From PALSA-607 sp963737705 (GTDB taxonomy: Bacteria > Actinomycetota > Actinomycetes > Acidothermales > Acidothermaceae): a stretch of 64,000 bases of DNA. The stretch is taken from NCBI GenBank assembly GCA_963737705.1, contig CAVTTP010000006.1, forward strand, positions 434,001 to 498,000, given 5' to 3'. The position numbers were made by a program, and so were the translations under genes. Positions within the stretch are counted from its first letter, which is position 1. Every line of letters begins with the position of its first letter. The notes under the pieces are model-generated. The model had not been told where the DNA came from. It saw only the letters and a program-made list of their open reading frames with translations, and searched no databases. Shown piece by piece: positions 15,520-23,419 of this stretch.

Positions 15520-15975
15520 GCCGATAACGGTGCCGTCGTCGGCGTGCAAGGGCGTCGCCATGGCATCGAGGGTGAGTGTCACGGCGTCGGATCTGCGCAG
15601 TCGGACCAGCCCGCGATTCAACATGCCAGTCACAATCGCCTGCGTTGGCGGTACGAGCGTCTCGTCGGGCATGGGTTCCGCGGCGCTGCTGAAGTCGACG
15701 AGGGTGAACACGTCGCCAACCAACCGACGTCCGACCAGTTCGACAGGGGCTTCCGCGAACAGCGCTGCCGCCCCCGCAGAGATCCCGGCGATGCGGCCCT
15801 CACGGTTCAACACGATGCACGGATCGGCCGACGTGGCCACGACGGTGACCCAGGCACGCAATGTTTCCCGCAACGGCGCGAGCTCCGGTGAGCCCCGCTG
15901 GATCAGCGGAATCAACAGGTAAGACATGCCATCGTGCTTGGAACCGGGCACGACGGCTACCCCAACGTCAGTCAC
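15484..15975 (-). CDS. PAS-domain protein
   Basis: A protein of up to 163 residues with one PAS sensor domain: AWVTVVATSADPCIVLNREGRIAGI, then a loop with DVFTLVDF and the closing strand GSLTFLGQL. No output domain is present, so it may act as a partner of another sensor or as a ligand-binding unit. The start is uncertain: GTG 15975 leaves a 34-bp gap after the SDR gene; ATG 15927 would give 147 residues. Further upstream the frame reads unlike protein. It is the last gene of a leftward unit. Confidence 0.65.
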   Translation of the reverse strand: MTDVGVAVVPGSKHDGMSYLLIPLIQRGSPELAPLRETLRAWVTVVATSADPCIVLNREGRIAGISAGAAALFAEAPVELVGRRLVGDVFTLVDFSSAAEPMPDETLVPPTQAIVTGMLNRGLVRLRRSDAVTLTLDAMATPLHADDGTVIGSLTFLGQLAAH

Positions 15976-16009
15976 CCGATTACCACATCCCCCAGTTATT
16001 GCTTGCTCA

Positions 16010-17056
16010 TCAGCGTGACACACGCGCCGCGGCATCGACACTGTGCGTAGGTACAGACCCCGCGAGCCCATTCGGCGCAGCGCATGTTGCGCAAATAGCC
16101 GCAGGATGTCGCAAATCCTCGCGCGCACGACTGCGGCGCGAACCTAGGAATGAGGCGGCGGAGTTCTGTCCGTCATCGAGAATCGCAGCCGGGCCATCGC
16201 GTTCTCCGGCCCGCTCGCGAATTCCCGAATCGACGAAGAGTTCCATAACCCGATCGCCCAGCTGATCGACGTCCCATCGCCGTTTGCCGTTCTCGATAAC
16301 GGCAGCTGACGTCCATGGCCGGTAGATCTCCACGGTGTCGCCCTGTACGCCGAAGACCTTGCCGCTGATGTGCGCGGACGCCGGACTGCACAGGTACGCC
16401 ACCATCGGCGCGACATTGTCGGGATGCCAGAAGTCAAACTCGCCGGTCTCCCCGGCGATGTCGCCGTAGGCGCCTTCGGTCATCCGGGTGCGGGCGGCGG
16501 GGGCGATGGCGTTGCACGTCACGCCGTAGCGCGCCATCTCCTGGGCGACGATCGTAGAGAAGGCGGCGATGCCTGCTTTCGCGGCGCCATAGTTGGCTTG
16601 GCCGAAGTTGCCGAGGAGCCCCGACGTGCTCGAGGTGCACACGATGCGGCCGGGGCCACCGTGGTCTTTCCAGTGGGCGCAGGCCGCGTGCGTGAGTGCG
16701 TAGTGGCCGCGCAGGTGCACCGCGATGACCGCGTCCCATTCTTCGGCGCTCATCTTGGCGAGCGTTCGGTCGCGCACGATGCCGGCGTTGTTCACGACCG
16801 CATCGAGCCGGCCGAAAACGTGGATCGCCTGCTGTACCAACGACGCCGCAGCCTCGACACCGCTGCAGTCGCCGACGTGGGCGCTGGCGATTCCACCGGC
16901 TTCGCCGATCTCGGCGACGACGGCAGCTGCGACCTCCGGGTCGACGTCGTTGACCACGACCCGCGCACCGTGGCGCGCCAACTCGATGGCCTCGCCACGA
17001 CCGATGCCACGACCTGCGCCCGAGATGACCACCACGACGTCATCGAGTAGTGCCAC
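16010..17056 (-). CDS. Short-chain dehydrogenase/reductase with odd C-terminal tail
   Basis: An SDR of 348 residues with the NAD(P) site SGAGRGIGRGEAIELARHGA, NNAG, catalytic Ser-Tyr-Lys in CTSSTSGLLGNFGQANYGAAK, and a C-terminal IYRPWT and RRWDVDQL typical of the approx. 300-residue 'SDR family' paralogues of actinobacteria. After about residue 285 the sequence (RERAGERDG onward) reads like non-coding translation. The neighbouring frame continues as FASGPENAMARL and stops at 16144, so a frameshift near 16205-16220 is possible. The enzyme probably oxidises or reduces an acyl or hydroxyl substrate; which one is unknown. Confidence 0.82.
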   Translation of the reverse strand: MALLDDVVVVISGAGRGIGRGEAIELARHGARVVVNDVDPEVAAAVVAEIGEAGGIASAHVGDCSGVEAAASLVQQAIHVFGRLDAVVNNAGIVRDRTLAKMSAEEWDAVIAVHLRGHYALTHAACAHWKDHGGPGRIVCTSSTSGLLGNFGQANYGAAKAGIAAFSTIVAQEMARYGVTCNAIAPAARTRMTEGAYGDIAGETGEFDFWHPDNVAPMVAYLCSPASAHISGKVFGVQGDTVEIYRPWTSAAVIENGKRRWDVDQLGDRVMELFVDSGIRERAGERDGPAAILDDGQNSAASFLGSRRSRAREDLRHPAAICATCAAPNGLAGSVPTHSVDAAARVSR

Positions 17057-17065
17057 AACGCGACG

Positions 17066-18004
17066 CTAGCTGATGCCGACGAGATCGGGATGCGTGCGGA
17101 ACCAGTCGATCGTGCGCCGCAGGCCATCCGCGACGTCGACCTTCGGCGTCCACCCTAGGTCGCGGGTCGCGACGGTGATGTCCGGACGCCGCACGAGCGG
17201 GTCGTCTTGCGGCAACGCAACAAACTCGATGGACGACGACGAGCCGGCGAGGTGGCGGATCAGTTCCGCCAATTCGAGAACGGAGAACTCGTGCGGGTTA
17301 CCGATGTTGACCGGGCCGGGCAACGCCGACCGCAGCAACGCGACGATGCCGTCGACGAGGTCGTCGACGTAGCACACCGAGCGGGTCTGGCTTCCGTCGC
17401 CAGCAACGGTGAGTGGTTCACCGCGCAGGGCCTGGCTGATGAAGGTCGGGATCGCGCGGCCGTCGTCGGGTCGCATCCGCGGCCCGAACGTGTTGAAGAT
17501 CCGGACGATGGCCGCATCGACGTCACGGTGGTCGCGATACGCGACGGTCATTGCCTCGGCGAACCGCTTCGCCTCGTCGTAGACGCCGCGCGGACCGACG
17601 GGATTTACGTGCCCCCAGTACGTCTCCGGCTGCGGGTGCACCTGGGGGTCGCCGTAAACCTCTGAGGTCGAGGCAAGCAGAAAGCGTGCGCCCTTTTCCT
17701 GCGCAAGGCCCACCGCGTGGAAGGTGCCGACCGAACCGACCTTCAACGTCTGGATCGGCAACTGGAGATAGTCGGCGGGCGACGCCGGCGACGCGAAGTG
17801 CAGCACGGCATCGACCGGCCCGCTGATGTGGATCCAGTCGGTGACATCAACCTTCAGCAGCCGGAAACGATCATTGCCGAGCAGGTGCTCGACGTTGTTC
17901 GGCGTGCCCGTCAGGAAGTTGTCGAGGCACAACACTTCATAGCCGTCGCGCAGCAGGCGCTCGCATAAGTGCGAGCCGAGGAATCCGGCACCACCGGTGA
18001 TCAC
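17066..18004 (-). CDS. UDP-glucuronate decarboxylase (UXS-type)
   Basis: A 312-residue extended SDR. VITGGAGFLGSHLCERLL binds NAD; HFASPASPADYLQLPIQTLKV, STSEVYGDP and NPVGPRGVYDEAKRFAEA (Tyr and Lys of the active site) are the hallmark of UDP-glucuronate decarboxylases, which make UDP-xylose. I start at GTG 18004. GTG 18202 or 18172 would add a Pro/Thr-rich stretch that crosses a 14-bp hairpin and overlaps the upstream ATPase gene. It could provide UDP-xylose for the polysaccharide locus at 22-33 kb, though a related dehydratase role cannot be excluded. Confidence 0.85.
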   Translation of the reverse strand: MITGGAGFLGSHLCERLLRDGYEVLCLDNFLTGTPNNVEHLLGNDRFRLLKVDVTDWIHISGPVDAVLHFASPASPADYLQLPIQTLKVGSVGTFHAVGLAQEKGARFLLASTSEVYGDPQVHPQPETYWGHVNPVGPRGVYDEAKRFAEAMTVAYRDHRDVDAAIVRIFNTFGPRMRPDDGRAIPTFISQALRGEPLTVAGDGSQTRSVCYVDDLVDGIVALLRSALPGPVNIGNPHEFSVLELAELIRHLAGSSSSIEFVALPQDDPLVRRPDITVATRDLGWTPKVDVADGLRRTIDWFRTHPDLVGIS

Positions 18005-18076
18005 CGCGCGAGGTGCGGGAATGGGGCGCTCCCCTGATGTTGTAGGCGCAGGTGTTGTGGGCGCGGGCGTTGCGGG

Positions 18077-18117
18077 CGCTCGGGTGCCACCGACGGGGGT
18101 GCAGTGGCACCCGAGCG
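18077..18117 (-). terminator. 14-bp perfect hairpin after the ATPase gene
   Basis: CGCTCGGGTGCCAC (18077-18090) and its exact reverse complement (18104-18117) flank a 13-base loop. It starts 9 bp downstream of the ATPase stop codon on the minus strand. There is no U-tract, so this is an I-shaped terminator or a processing/stability structure. It argues against UXS translation starting upstream of it. Confidence 0.55.
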
Positions 18118-18125
18118 AGGGAACA

Positions 18126-18602
18126 CTACAACGGAAGCGCGGGCACCTGGTCGTCGATGGTGATCGACGCACGGCTGCTGAGTTCGCGGTCGATCCACTC
18201 ACGGTTGGTCAACGGGATGACCGCCCATACGGTCGTCGACGAATCGTGCTGCTCGACGCCCCACCGGGCAGCGAGCGTTGCGACGATCGACAGCCCACGA
18301 CCCCTCGTGTCCGTTGAGGTTGGCTCCTCGACAAGTGGCTCGCTGGGCGAACCGCCGTCGGTGACCGAAATCTCGACGCCATGCTCGCCGACGCCCCAGG
18401 CGATCGCGAGTTGGCCGTCTTCGAGCGCGCGAGCGTGCAGGACAGCGTTGCCGACCAACTCGGTCGCGATCAAAGCGACCTCTTCGCGAACGGGTTCGGG
18501 CAAGACAGCAAGATCATCACGCAGGACAGCCCGCACATAGCCGGCGCTGGCAGGCGTGGGCGAAACGCGCAGAGAACTCACAGGCCGTACGTTCCCAGTC
18601 AA
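18126..18602 (-). CDS. RsbW/SpoIIAB-like ATP-binding regulatory protein
   Basis: A 158-residue GHKL ATPase domain protein (HATPase_c_2) like anti-sigma factor kinases of partner-switching systems. N box ELVGNAVLHA, G1 box VTDGG, and G2 GRGLSIVATLAARWG are present, and the usual C-terminal TTVWAVIPL follows. Such proteins bind and sequester a sigma factor or phosphorylate an antagonist. The start is uncertain: TTG 18602 or GTG 18581. It lies 46 bp downstream of the histidine kinase gene on the same strand, so both may act in one stress-signalling route; no sigma factor or antagonist gene is visible nearby. Confidence 0.85.
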   Translation of the reverse strand: MTGNVRPVSSLRVSPTPASAGYVRAVLRDDLAVLPEPVREEVALIATELVGNAVLHARALEDGQLAIAWGVGEHGVEISVTDGGSPSEPLVEEPTSTDTRGRGLSIVATLAARWGVEQHDSSTTVWAVIPLTNREWIDRELSSRASITIDDQVPALPL

Positions 18603-18648
18603 ACTCGGTCAAAACCTCACACGTGGCTCTTGAAAACCTCGAGCGGCG

Positions 18649-20496
18649 TCACACGTGACCCGGGAGAGTCACCTCGAAACAGGTGCCCCCGCCGTCCCGC
18701 GGGAGTGCTCGAACTGCGCCACCGTTGGCCTCGAGTAACCGCTGCACGATGTAGAGGCCGAGACCCACTCCACCAAAGCGGCGCCGCTCGCCACCTACTT
18801 GGTAAAAGCGTTCGAAGACCTGAGCATGTTCACCGGCCGGGATGCCGAGGCCGCGGTCGCACACCTGCGCGATGATCGTCTCGCCCTCGCGGCGCGCCGA
18901 CACCGTGATAGCACCCCCGTCGGGGGAGTACTTGATCGCGTTTTCGAGAAGCTGACTGAACACGATCTCGATCGAACTCGGGTCGCCGATCACCGCTGGC
19001 AGATCGGGTGCGATCTCGAGCAAGAACTCGTGCCCTAGCGCGACATTCTTGAACCCCGCGATTGCCGTGCGCAGCATCCCGCCGAGGTCGAACACAGCAT
19101 GGCTTGGCGTCGGCGCGGCCAGGCCAGCGCGCGAACCCAAGAGCAGTTGCTCGACCAGAGCAGCGAGGGCGCGGGTACGTTCGGCGATGCGCTCGACCGA
19201 TCCACGACGCTCTTCGTCGGTGAGGTTCTCCCAGTGGGTCAACAACGTCGAGGCATATCCCTGGACGACGGTGATGGGCGTCCGCAACTCATGGCTCGTC
19301 ACTGCGAGGAACAGGTCCTTGCCTTCCTCGATCGACTTCGACCGGCTCACATCACGGAAGTCGACAACGGTCTCGCCGGTGTCGGCGATCTGGGCCACCA
19401 GCACCTCAAGCCACCGGCCGGATTCAAGCTGGTGCTCAGAAACGACACCGGGGTCGGGGGCCGGGAACGGCAACGGCTGCCCGAGCACCTCGGCCTGTGA
19501 CAGCCCGGTCAGTTCGTGCGCGGCGGGATTCCATTGCCGCACGAGTCCGTCGGCGTCGACGACAGCCATGCCGTCGACCGTGGCTTCAATGACGGCCCGC
19601 TCGTGCTCGCGTTGTCGCCGCGTCAGGTCGTACGCGCGCGCGTTGGCCAGTGCCGCGCCGGCCGCCTCGCCCAGGAGTTCGAGCATGCTGAGCTCGGCCT
19701 TGCCCAAGGCGCGGCCTTGCGCGACGAAGAACACGTACAGCGCTCCGGACGGCAGCCCGTCGAGTCGGGTAAGCCCGATCGCCAACCGAGGCAGGCGCGC
19801 ACTCGTGGTCGCGACGAGTGTCGAGGTGTTCGGGTAGTCGTCGTTGTTCAGCGCCATCGATGCGCGCCCGGATTGGAGCACCGTGGCGACGGCCGACTCG
19901 CGTAGCGGAATCCGCTCACCGACGAGTTGCGAGTCGAGCCCCGAGACAGCCGCGATCACGAGGTCGTCGCCGTCAAGCATCACGTAAGCAGCGCCATCGG
20001 CAGCCAGTAGCTCGCGACCAGACTCGCTGATTCGCTGCAGCACGGTCGGCAGGTCGAGATCGGAGTTCAGGCTCGCGATGACCGAGGCGAGTCGCCCCAC
20101 CAACTCGACCCGGCGCCTAAGGGCGCGCTGAACCGCCCGTTGCTGTGTGGCGTCGCGCATGACGGCGAGCCACCCGTCGATTGGCCCGTCGAGCCGCGCC
20201 CGCAGCGGGCTGAAGACGATCCACACGTCGACCAGGCTGCCGTCGGCCCGACGCCGTGTCGTCGCCAGTGACACGTCTTCGCCGGCCATAACTTTGGCCA
20301 GGGCGGCATCGCGCTCCCGCTGGGCATTGTCGTCGGGGATACCGGGAAACTGGCCCCCGACAACGCTTTTTGCGGTCCAGCCAAACAGTCGCTCGGCGCC
20401 CAGGTTCCACAGCTGAATGCGCCCGTCACGATCGGCGACGACGACCGCGTCAACCATCGCGTCGAGGGCACGCGCCGCGAGCGGGTCGTCAGACAT
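18649..20496 (-). CDS. PAS-GAF-PAS sensor histidine kinase
   Basis: A 615-residue soluble kinase with no clear membrane helix. From ATG 20496: PAS (about 8-115, VVADRDGRIQLWNLGAERLFG), GAF (about 150-285), second PAS (about 300-385, GMAVVDADGLVRQWNPAAHEL), HisKA with phospho-acceptor His in AVTSHELRTPI, and HATPase with N box QLLENAIKYSPDGG, G1 DRGLGIP and G2 GGVGLGLYIV. The partner response regulator is not adjacent. It is divergent from the YbjQ gene with only 28 bp between the start codons. The open frame continues to 20550, but that would overlap the neighbour's start. Confidence 0.92.
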   Translation of the reverse strand: MSDDPLAARALDAMVDAVVVADRDGRIQLWNLGAERLFGWTAKSVVGGQFPGIPDDNAQRERDAALAKVMAGEDVSLATTRRRADGSLVDVWIVFSPLRARLDGPIDGWLAVMRDATQQRAVQRALRRRVELVGRLASVIASLNSDLDLPTVLQRISESGRELLAADGAAYVMLDGDDLVIAAVSGLDSQLVGERIPLRESAVATVLQSGRASMALNNDDYPNTSTLVATTSARLPRLAIGLTRLDGLPSGALYVFFVAQGRALGKAELSMLELLGEAAGAALANARAYDLTRRQREHERAVIEATVDGMAVVDADGLVRQWNPAAHELTGLSQAEVLGQPLPFPAPDPGVVSEHQLESGRWLEVLVAQIADTGETVVDFRDVSRSKSIEEGKDLFLAVTSHELRTPITVVQGYASTLLTHWENLTDEERRGSVERIAERTRALAALVEQLLLGSRAGLAAPTPSHAVFDLGGMLRTAIAGFKNVALGHEFLLEIAPDLPAVIGDPSSIEIVFSQLLENAIKYSPDGGAITVSARREGETIIAQVCDRGLGIPAGEHAQVFERFYQVGGERRRFGGVGLGLYIVQRLLEANGGAVRALPRDGGGTCFEVTLPGHV

Positions 20497-20524
20497 ATCG
20501 TCATCGTGCCCTACGCTGAGCGAC

Positions 20525-20845
20525 ATGCTGATCGTGACAACGAACGACATCCCCGGCTACCGCGTCGACGAGGTCCTTGGTGAGGTCTTCGGGCTCACCG
20601 TGCGGTCGCGCAACGCGTTCAGCCAGATGGGCGCCGGCCTGAAATCAATCCTCGGCGGCGAGCTGCGTGGCATGACCACCGCACTCACCGAAAGCCGCAA
20701 CCAGGTGATGCAGCGGCTCATCGACGAGGCGGCCGCCCGCGGTGCGAACGCGATCCTCGCGATGCGTTTCGACACCTCAGAGATGGGCGGCGTCTGGACC
20801 GAGATCTGCGCCTACGGCACCGCGGTGCGGGTCACGAAGCTCTAG
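20525..20845 (+). CDS. YbjQ/UPF0145 heavy-metal-binding-type domain protein
   Basis: A 106-residue protein with VTTNDIPGYRVDEVLGEVFGLTVRSRN at the start and ARGANAILAMRFD near the end, the pattern of the YbjQ family (PF01906). The family forms pentamers; function is not established. ATG 20525 is preceded by TACGCT, a possible -10 box, 7 nt upstream and no ribosome-binding site, so translation may be leaderless. Its last 14 bp overlap the converging CytX gene. Confidence 0.88.
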   Translation: MLIVTTNDIPGYRVDEVLGEVFGLTVRSRNAFSQMGAGLKSILGGELRGMTTALTESRNQVMQRLIDEAAARGANAILAMRFDTSEMGGVWTEICAYGTAVRVTKL

Positions 20846-22169
20846 CCGAGACGGCACGCACGACGACCGTCAGCGCCGCGGCGACGACGAAGGACAACAG
20901 CGACGCGCTCATCCACGTCTGCGGCGTGAAGTGAATGTCGCGCGCGACCCGGCCCCAAAACCCTGCCCAGCGTGGAATTACGCCAGGGTTGACCAGCTGG
21001 TACACACAGAAGCCGACGATCCAAGGCACCAACATCGACCATCTGGACGGCGCGTGCTCGGCGACGTTCCACCGCTGATGTCCGTTCAAGACGAAGTAGT
21101 CGACGACAAGCACACCGAACAGCGGCACGAAGACTGAGCCGATCAAGTACAAGAAGTTCTGGTAGTTGCTGATGTGGAACAGCAGCGCGAGCAGGGTCGC
21201 GGCGGTTCCGACGACGAACGCGAGGATGCGCCGATCCCAATGCGGGCGCAGATTCTGCGTGCTCACAGCAGTCGAGTAGACGTCGCAAAAAGACTGGTCG
21301 ATCTCTCGGATTGCGAGCACTGCGAACGCCGCTTTGCCGAGAAAAACGGCGATGAAGGCACCCCAGACACCGTGGTTGGAGCCGTCACTGGCGGCTGGCA
21401 CACTCAAAATCGCCACGATGCCTAGCGCGTAGCACGCCGTCTGGGTGACGGTGTAGCCGACGAAAGCGGCACTGAACGCCGTCCGGCCGGATTTTGAATG
21501 GCGCGAGTAGTCGGCTGCGACGGGCACCCACGAGATGGCGACCGCGAGTGCGGTGTCGACTGCCGGCCAGAACTCGCGCCATGAGCTGTGCGCGACAGCA
21601 GGCAGCGGGCGTCGCAGCAACTGCACGAACAGGTAGACGACGACGATCGCGACCGCGACCGTCACGTACTTGCGAAGCACGCGGACCACGCCGAGCGGGC
21701 GCAGGGCCAGCGCGGTCGTGATGACGCCCGCGATGAGCACGTAGCCGTTCTGCGGTATCGATGGCCAGAGCTGGTGGGCGGCCGACGCGATGATGACGAT
21801 CTCGAAGGTCGCCCAGCCGAGCAGCTGCAAGATGTTCATGCCCGTCGGCAGGTACGAGAGGCGGGCGCCGAAAAGCCCGCGCAGCAAGACCATCGCCGGC
21901 GCTCCGGTACGCGCGCCGGGGATCGCCGCCAGGCCGACCGCGGCTGCACCGAGTGCGGTGCCGACGAAGGTCGCAAGCAGCGCCGCGGTCAGCGGAAGCC
22001 CAGGGCTGCCGGCTCGGGGTTGCAGCACAAAGAGCGCTGCGGTGAAGCCGAGCAAGCTGACCCCGAGGTTGCCCCAGAGGCCGACCTGATCGAAGAAGCC
22101 CAGCGCCTTCGCGGCCGGCTGGTCGAGGGTAAGCGGCGCCTCTGGATGCGCCGACACGGTTGCCGTCAT
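20832..22169 (-). CDS. cytX: NCS1-family permease, CytX-like (thiamin precursor uptake)
   Basis: A 445-residue 12-TM nucleobase-cation-symport-1 transporter. LDQPAAKALGFFDQVGLWGNLGVSLLGFTAA at the start and IPGARTGAPAMVLLRGLFGARLSYLPTGMNILQLLGW match the family, as do SWVPVAADYSRHSKSG and YIFNGH-like FVLNGHQRWN. Its mRNA leader is a TPP riboswitch, which points to uptake of hydroxymethylpyrimidine or a thiamin relative, as described for CytX. ATG 22169 has GGGAG 5 nt upstream; GTG 22175 is less likely. No other thiamin genes are in the window. Confidence 0.9.
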   Translation of the reverse strand: MTATVSAHPEAPLTLDQPAAKALGFFDQVGLWGNLGVSLLGFTAALFVLQPRAGSPGLPLTAALLATFVGTALGAAAVGLAAIPGARTGAPAMVLLRGLFGARLSYLPTGMNILQLLGWATFEIVIIASAAHQLWPSIPQNGYVLIAGVITTALALRPLGVVRVLRKYVTVAVAIVVVYLFVQLLRRPLPAVAHSSWREFWPAVDTALAVAISWVPVAADYSRHSKSGRTAFSAAFVGYTVTQTACYALGIVAILSVPAASDGSNHGVWGAFIAVFLGKAAFAVLAIREIDQSFCDVYSTAVSTQNLRPHWDRRILAFVVGTAATLLALLFHISNYQNFLYLIGSVFVPLFGVLVVDYFVLNGHQRWNVAEHAPSRWSMLVPWIVGFCVYQLVNPGVIPRWAGFWGRVARDIHFTPQTWMSASLLSFVVAAALTVVVRAVSARAS

Positions 22170-22174
22170 TGCCA

Positions 22175-22275
22175 CTCCCTACGCCGGCATTACCCGGACA
22201 GGTTCGAGCGGTCGGCAGCCTTACCGGAGATTTCCGGCCAGCCACCCTCTCAGCCCGGTTTTGCCCGAGCTCCCG
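22175..22275 (-). ncRNA. TPP (THI-box) riboswitch
   Basis: On the minus strand the leader contains GGGCTGAGAGGGTGG, then after a variable stem CCGACCGCTCGAACCTG, and the diagnostic CCGGGTAATGCCGGCGTAGGG. The CTGAGA and ACCTG/TAATGCCGGCGTAGGGA elements are the conserved pyrimidine- and pyrophosphate-sensing parts of the THI box. The GGGAG at 22179-22175 ends the aptamer and serves as ribosome-binding site for the CytX start, so ligand binding would most simply block translation initiation. Confidence 0.95.
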
Positions 22276-22321
22276 CGGTGTGCGGCTGCCAGCGTACGCG
22301 CCGGCAGTAGGGTCGATGACC

Positions 22322-23419
22322 ATGGCTACTGCGGTCAGCGCCTGTTTCGTGCGGGCCGGCAGAGTCGGCGGCGCCGAACACGCCCTGTACAACCTGCTCG
22401 ACGGCTTGCGTTCCGTCACCGCCACAGACCCCTGGACCGTCGTGACCGCCGAGCCGCTCCAGCTCGGGTTCGACATCGCACCCCTCGTTACGCGGGTCGT
22501 GCACGTTCCAGGGCTGCGCAACCGGGTGGCGATCGAGACGCTCACCCTGCCGCCGATGCGCGACGTCGACCACTGGCTACTGCCGAACTACTACACACCG
22601 CTTGGTCTGCGCGGCCGCGTGGTGACCGTCATTCACGACGCGCAGCACGAGCACTTTCCGGAGAACTTCTCGGCCCGAAAACGTGCGTGGCTGCGAGCAG
22701 CGCACCGATACACGATGCGCCGCGCCGACGTTGTGGTTGCGATCTCCGACTACGTCGCCGCCGATCTCATCGCTCGCCACGGCGACCAAGTTGTTGGCAA
22801 GATCCGCGTCATTCCGAACGCCGTGTCTTTCGACCGCCTCGAGCCAGGTGCGGTACCCGCCGCCGTTCCGCGCGACCGCGAGATCGTCCTGTGCGTGTCC
22901 GGCGGGTATCGGCACAAGAACCTCCAGACGCTCGTGCGGGCGTTCGCCGAAGTGGCCGCCAGGCGACCCGACTCTCACCTCGTCGTAGTCGGCCAGGCAC
23001 CGGAGTTGTTGTTGGGTGCACGCGCTGGAGTCGGCGTCGACGGCTTGGTGCGCGAGCTCGAACTCACCGACCGCGTGACGATTCTCGGCTACATCACCGA
23101 TGCCGAACTCGGCGCGCTCTACCGGGCCGCGTCGGTGCTCGCGATGCCCTCTCTTTTTGAGGGATTCGGGTTGCCGGTCGTTGAAGCGCTCGGTTTTGGC
23201 GTGCCGGTCGTCAGCACCCGCGCCGGGTCGCTCACCGATGTCTCGCTCGGACTCGCCCGCTACATCGATGATCCGACGAATGCGTCGGAGATGGCCGCGG
23301 CCCTAGTCGACGTACTGGCCGAGGGCACCCGCCCCTCGGAAGCGGACGTCGAAAAGGTGCGGGCCCGTTACGACCCGCTGCAGGTTGCGAGCTTGTTCAA
23401 GGCCGCGCTCACGGAGTAG
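22322..23419 (+). CDS. GT4-type glycosyltransferase
   Basis: A 365-residue GT-B fold transferase. VRAGRVGGAEHALYNLLDGL lies at the N-terminus, and the C-terminal part has SGGYRHKNLQTLVRAFAEV and EGFGLPVVEALGFGVPVVST, the nucleotide-sugar site with the EX7E motif. ATG 22322 (AGGG 9 nt upstream) is preferred over ATG 22316. It opens the polysaccharide locus and is divergent from the riboswitch-controlled transporter. Its last 11 bp overlap the converging acyltransferase gene. Donor and acceptor sugars are unknown. Confidence 0.88.
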   Translation: MATAVSACFVRAGRVGGAEHALYNLLDGLRSVTATDPWTVVTAEPLQLGFDIAPLVTRVVHVPGLRNRVAIETLTLPPMRDVDHWLLPNYYTPLGLRGRVVTVIHDAQHEHFPENFSARKRAWLRAAHRYTMRRADVVVAISDYVAADLIARHGDQVVGKIRVIPNAVSFDRLEPGAVPAAVPRDREIVLCVSGGYRHKNLQTLVRAFAEVAARRPDSHLVVVGQAPELLLGARAGVGVDGLVRELELTDRVTILGYITDAELGALYRAASVLAMPSLFEGFGLPVVEALGFGVPVVSTRAGSLTDVSLGLARYIDDPTNASEMAAALVDVLAEGTRPSEADVEKVRARYDPLQVASLFKAALTE

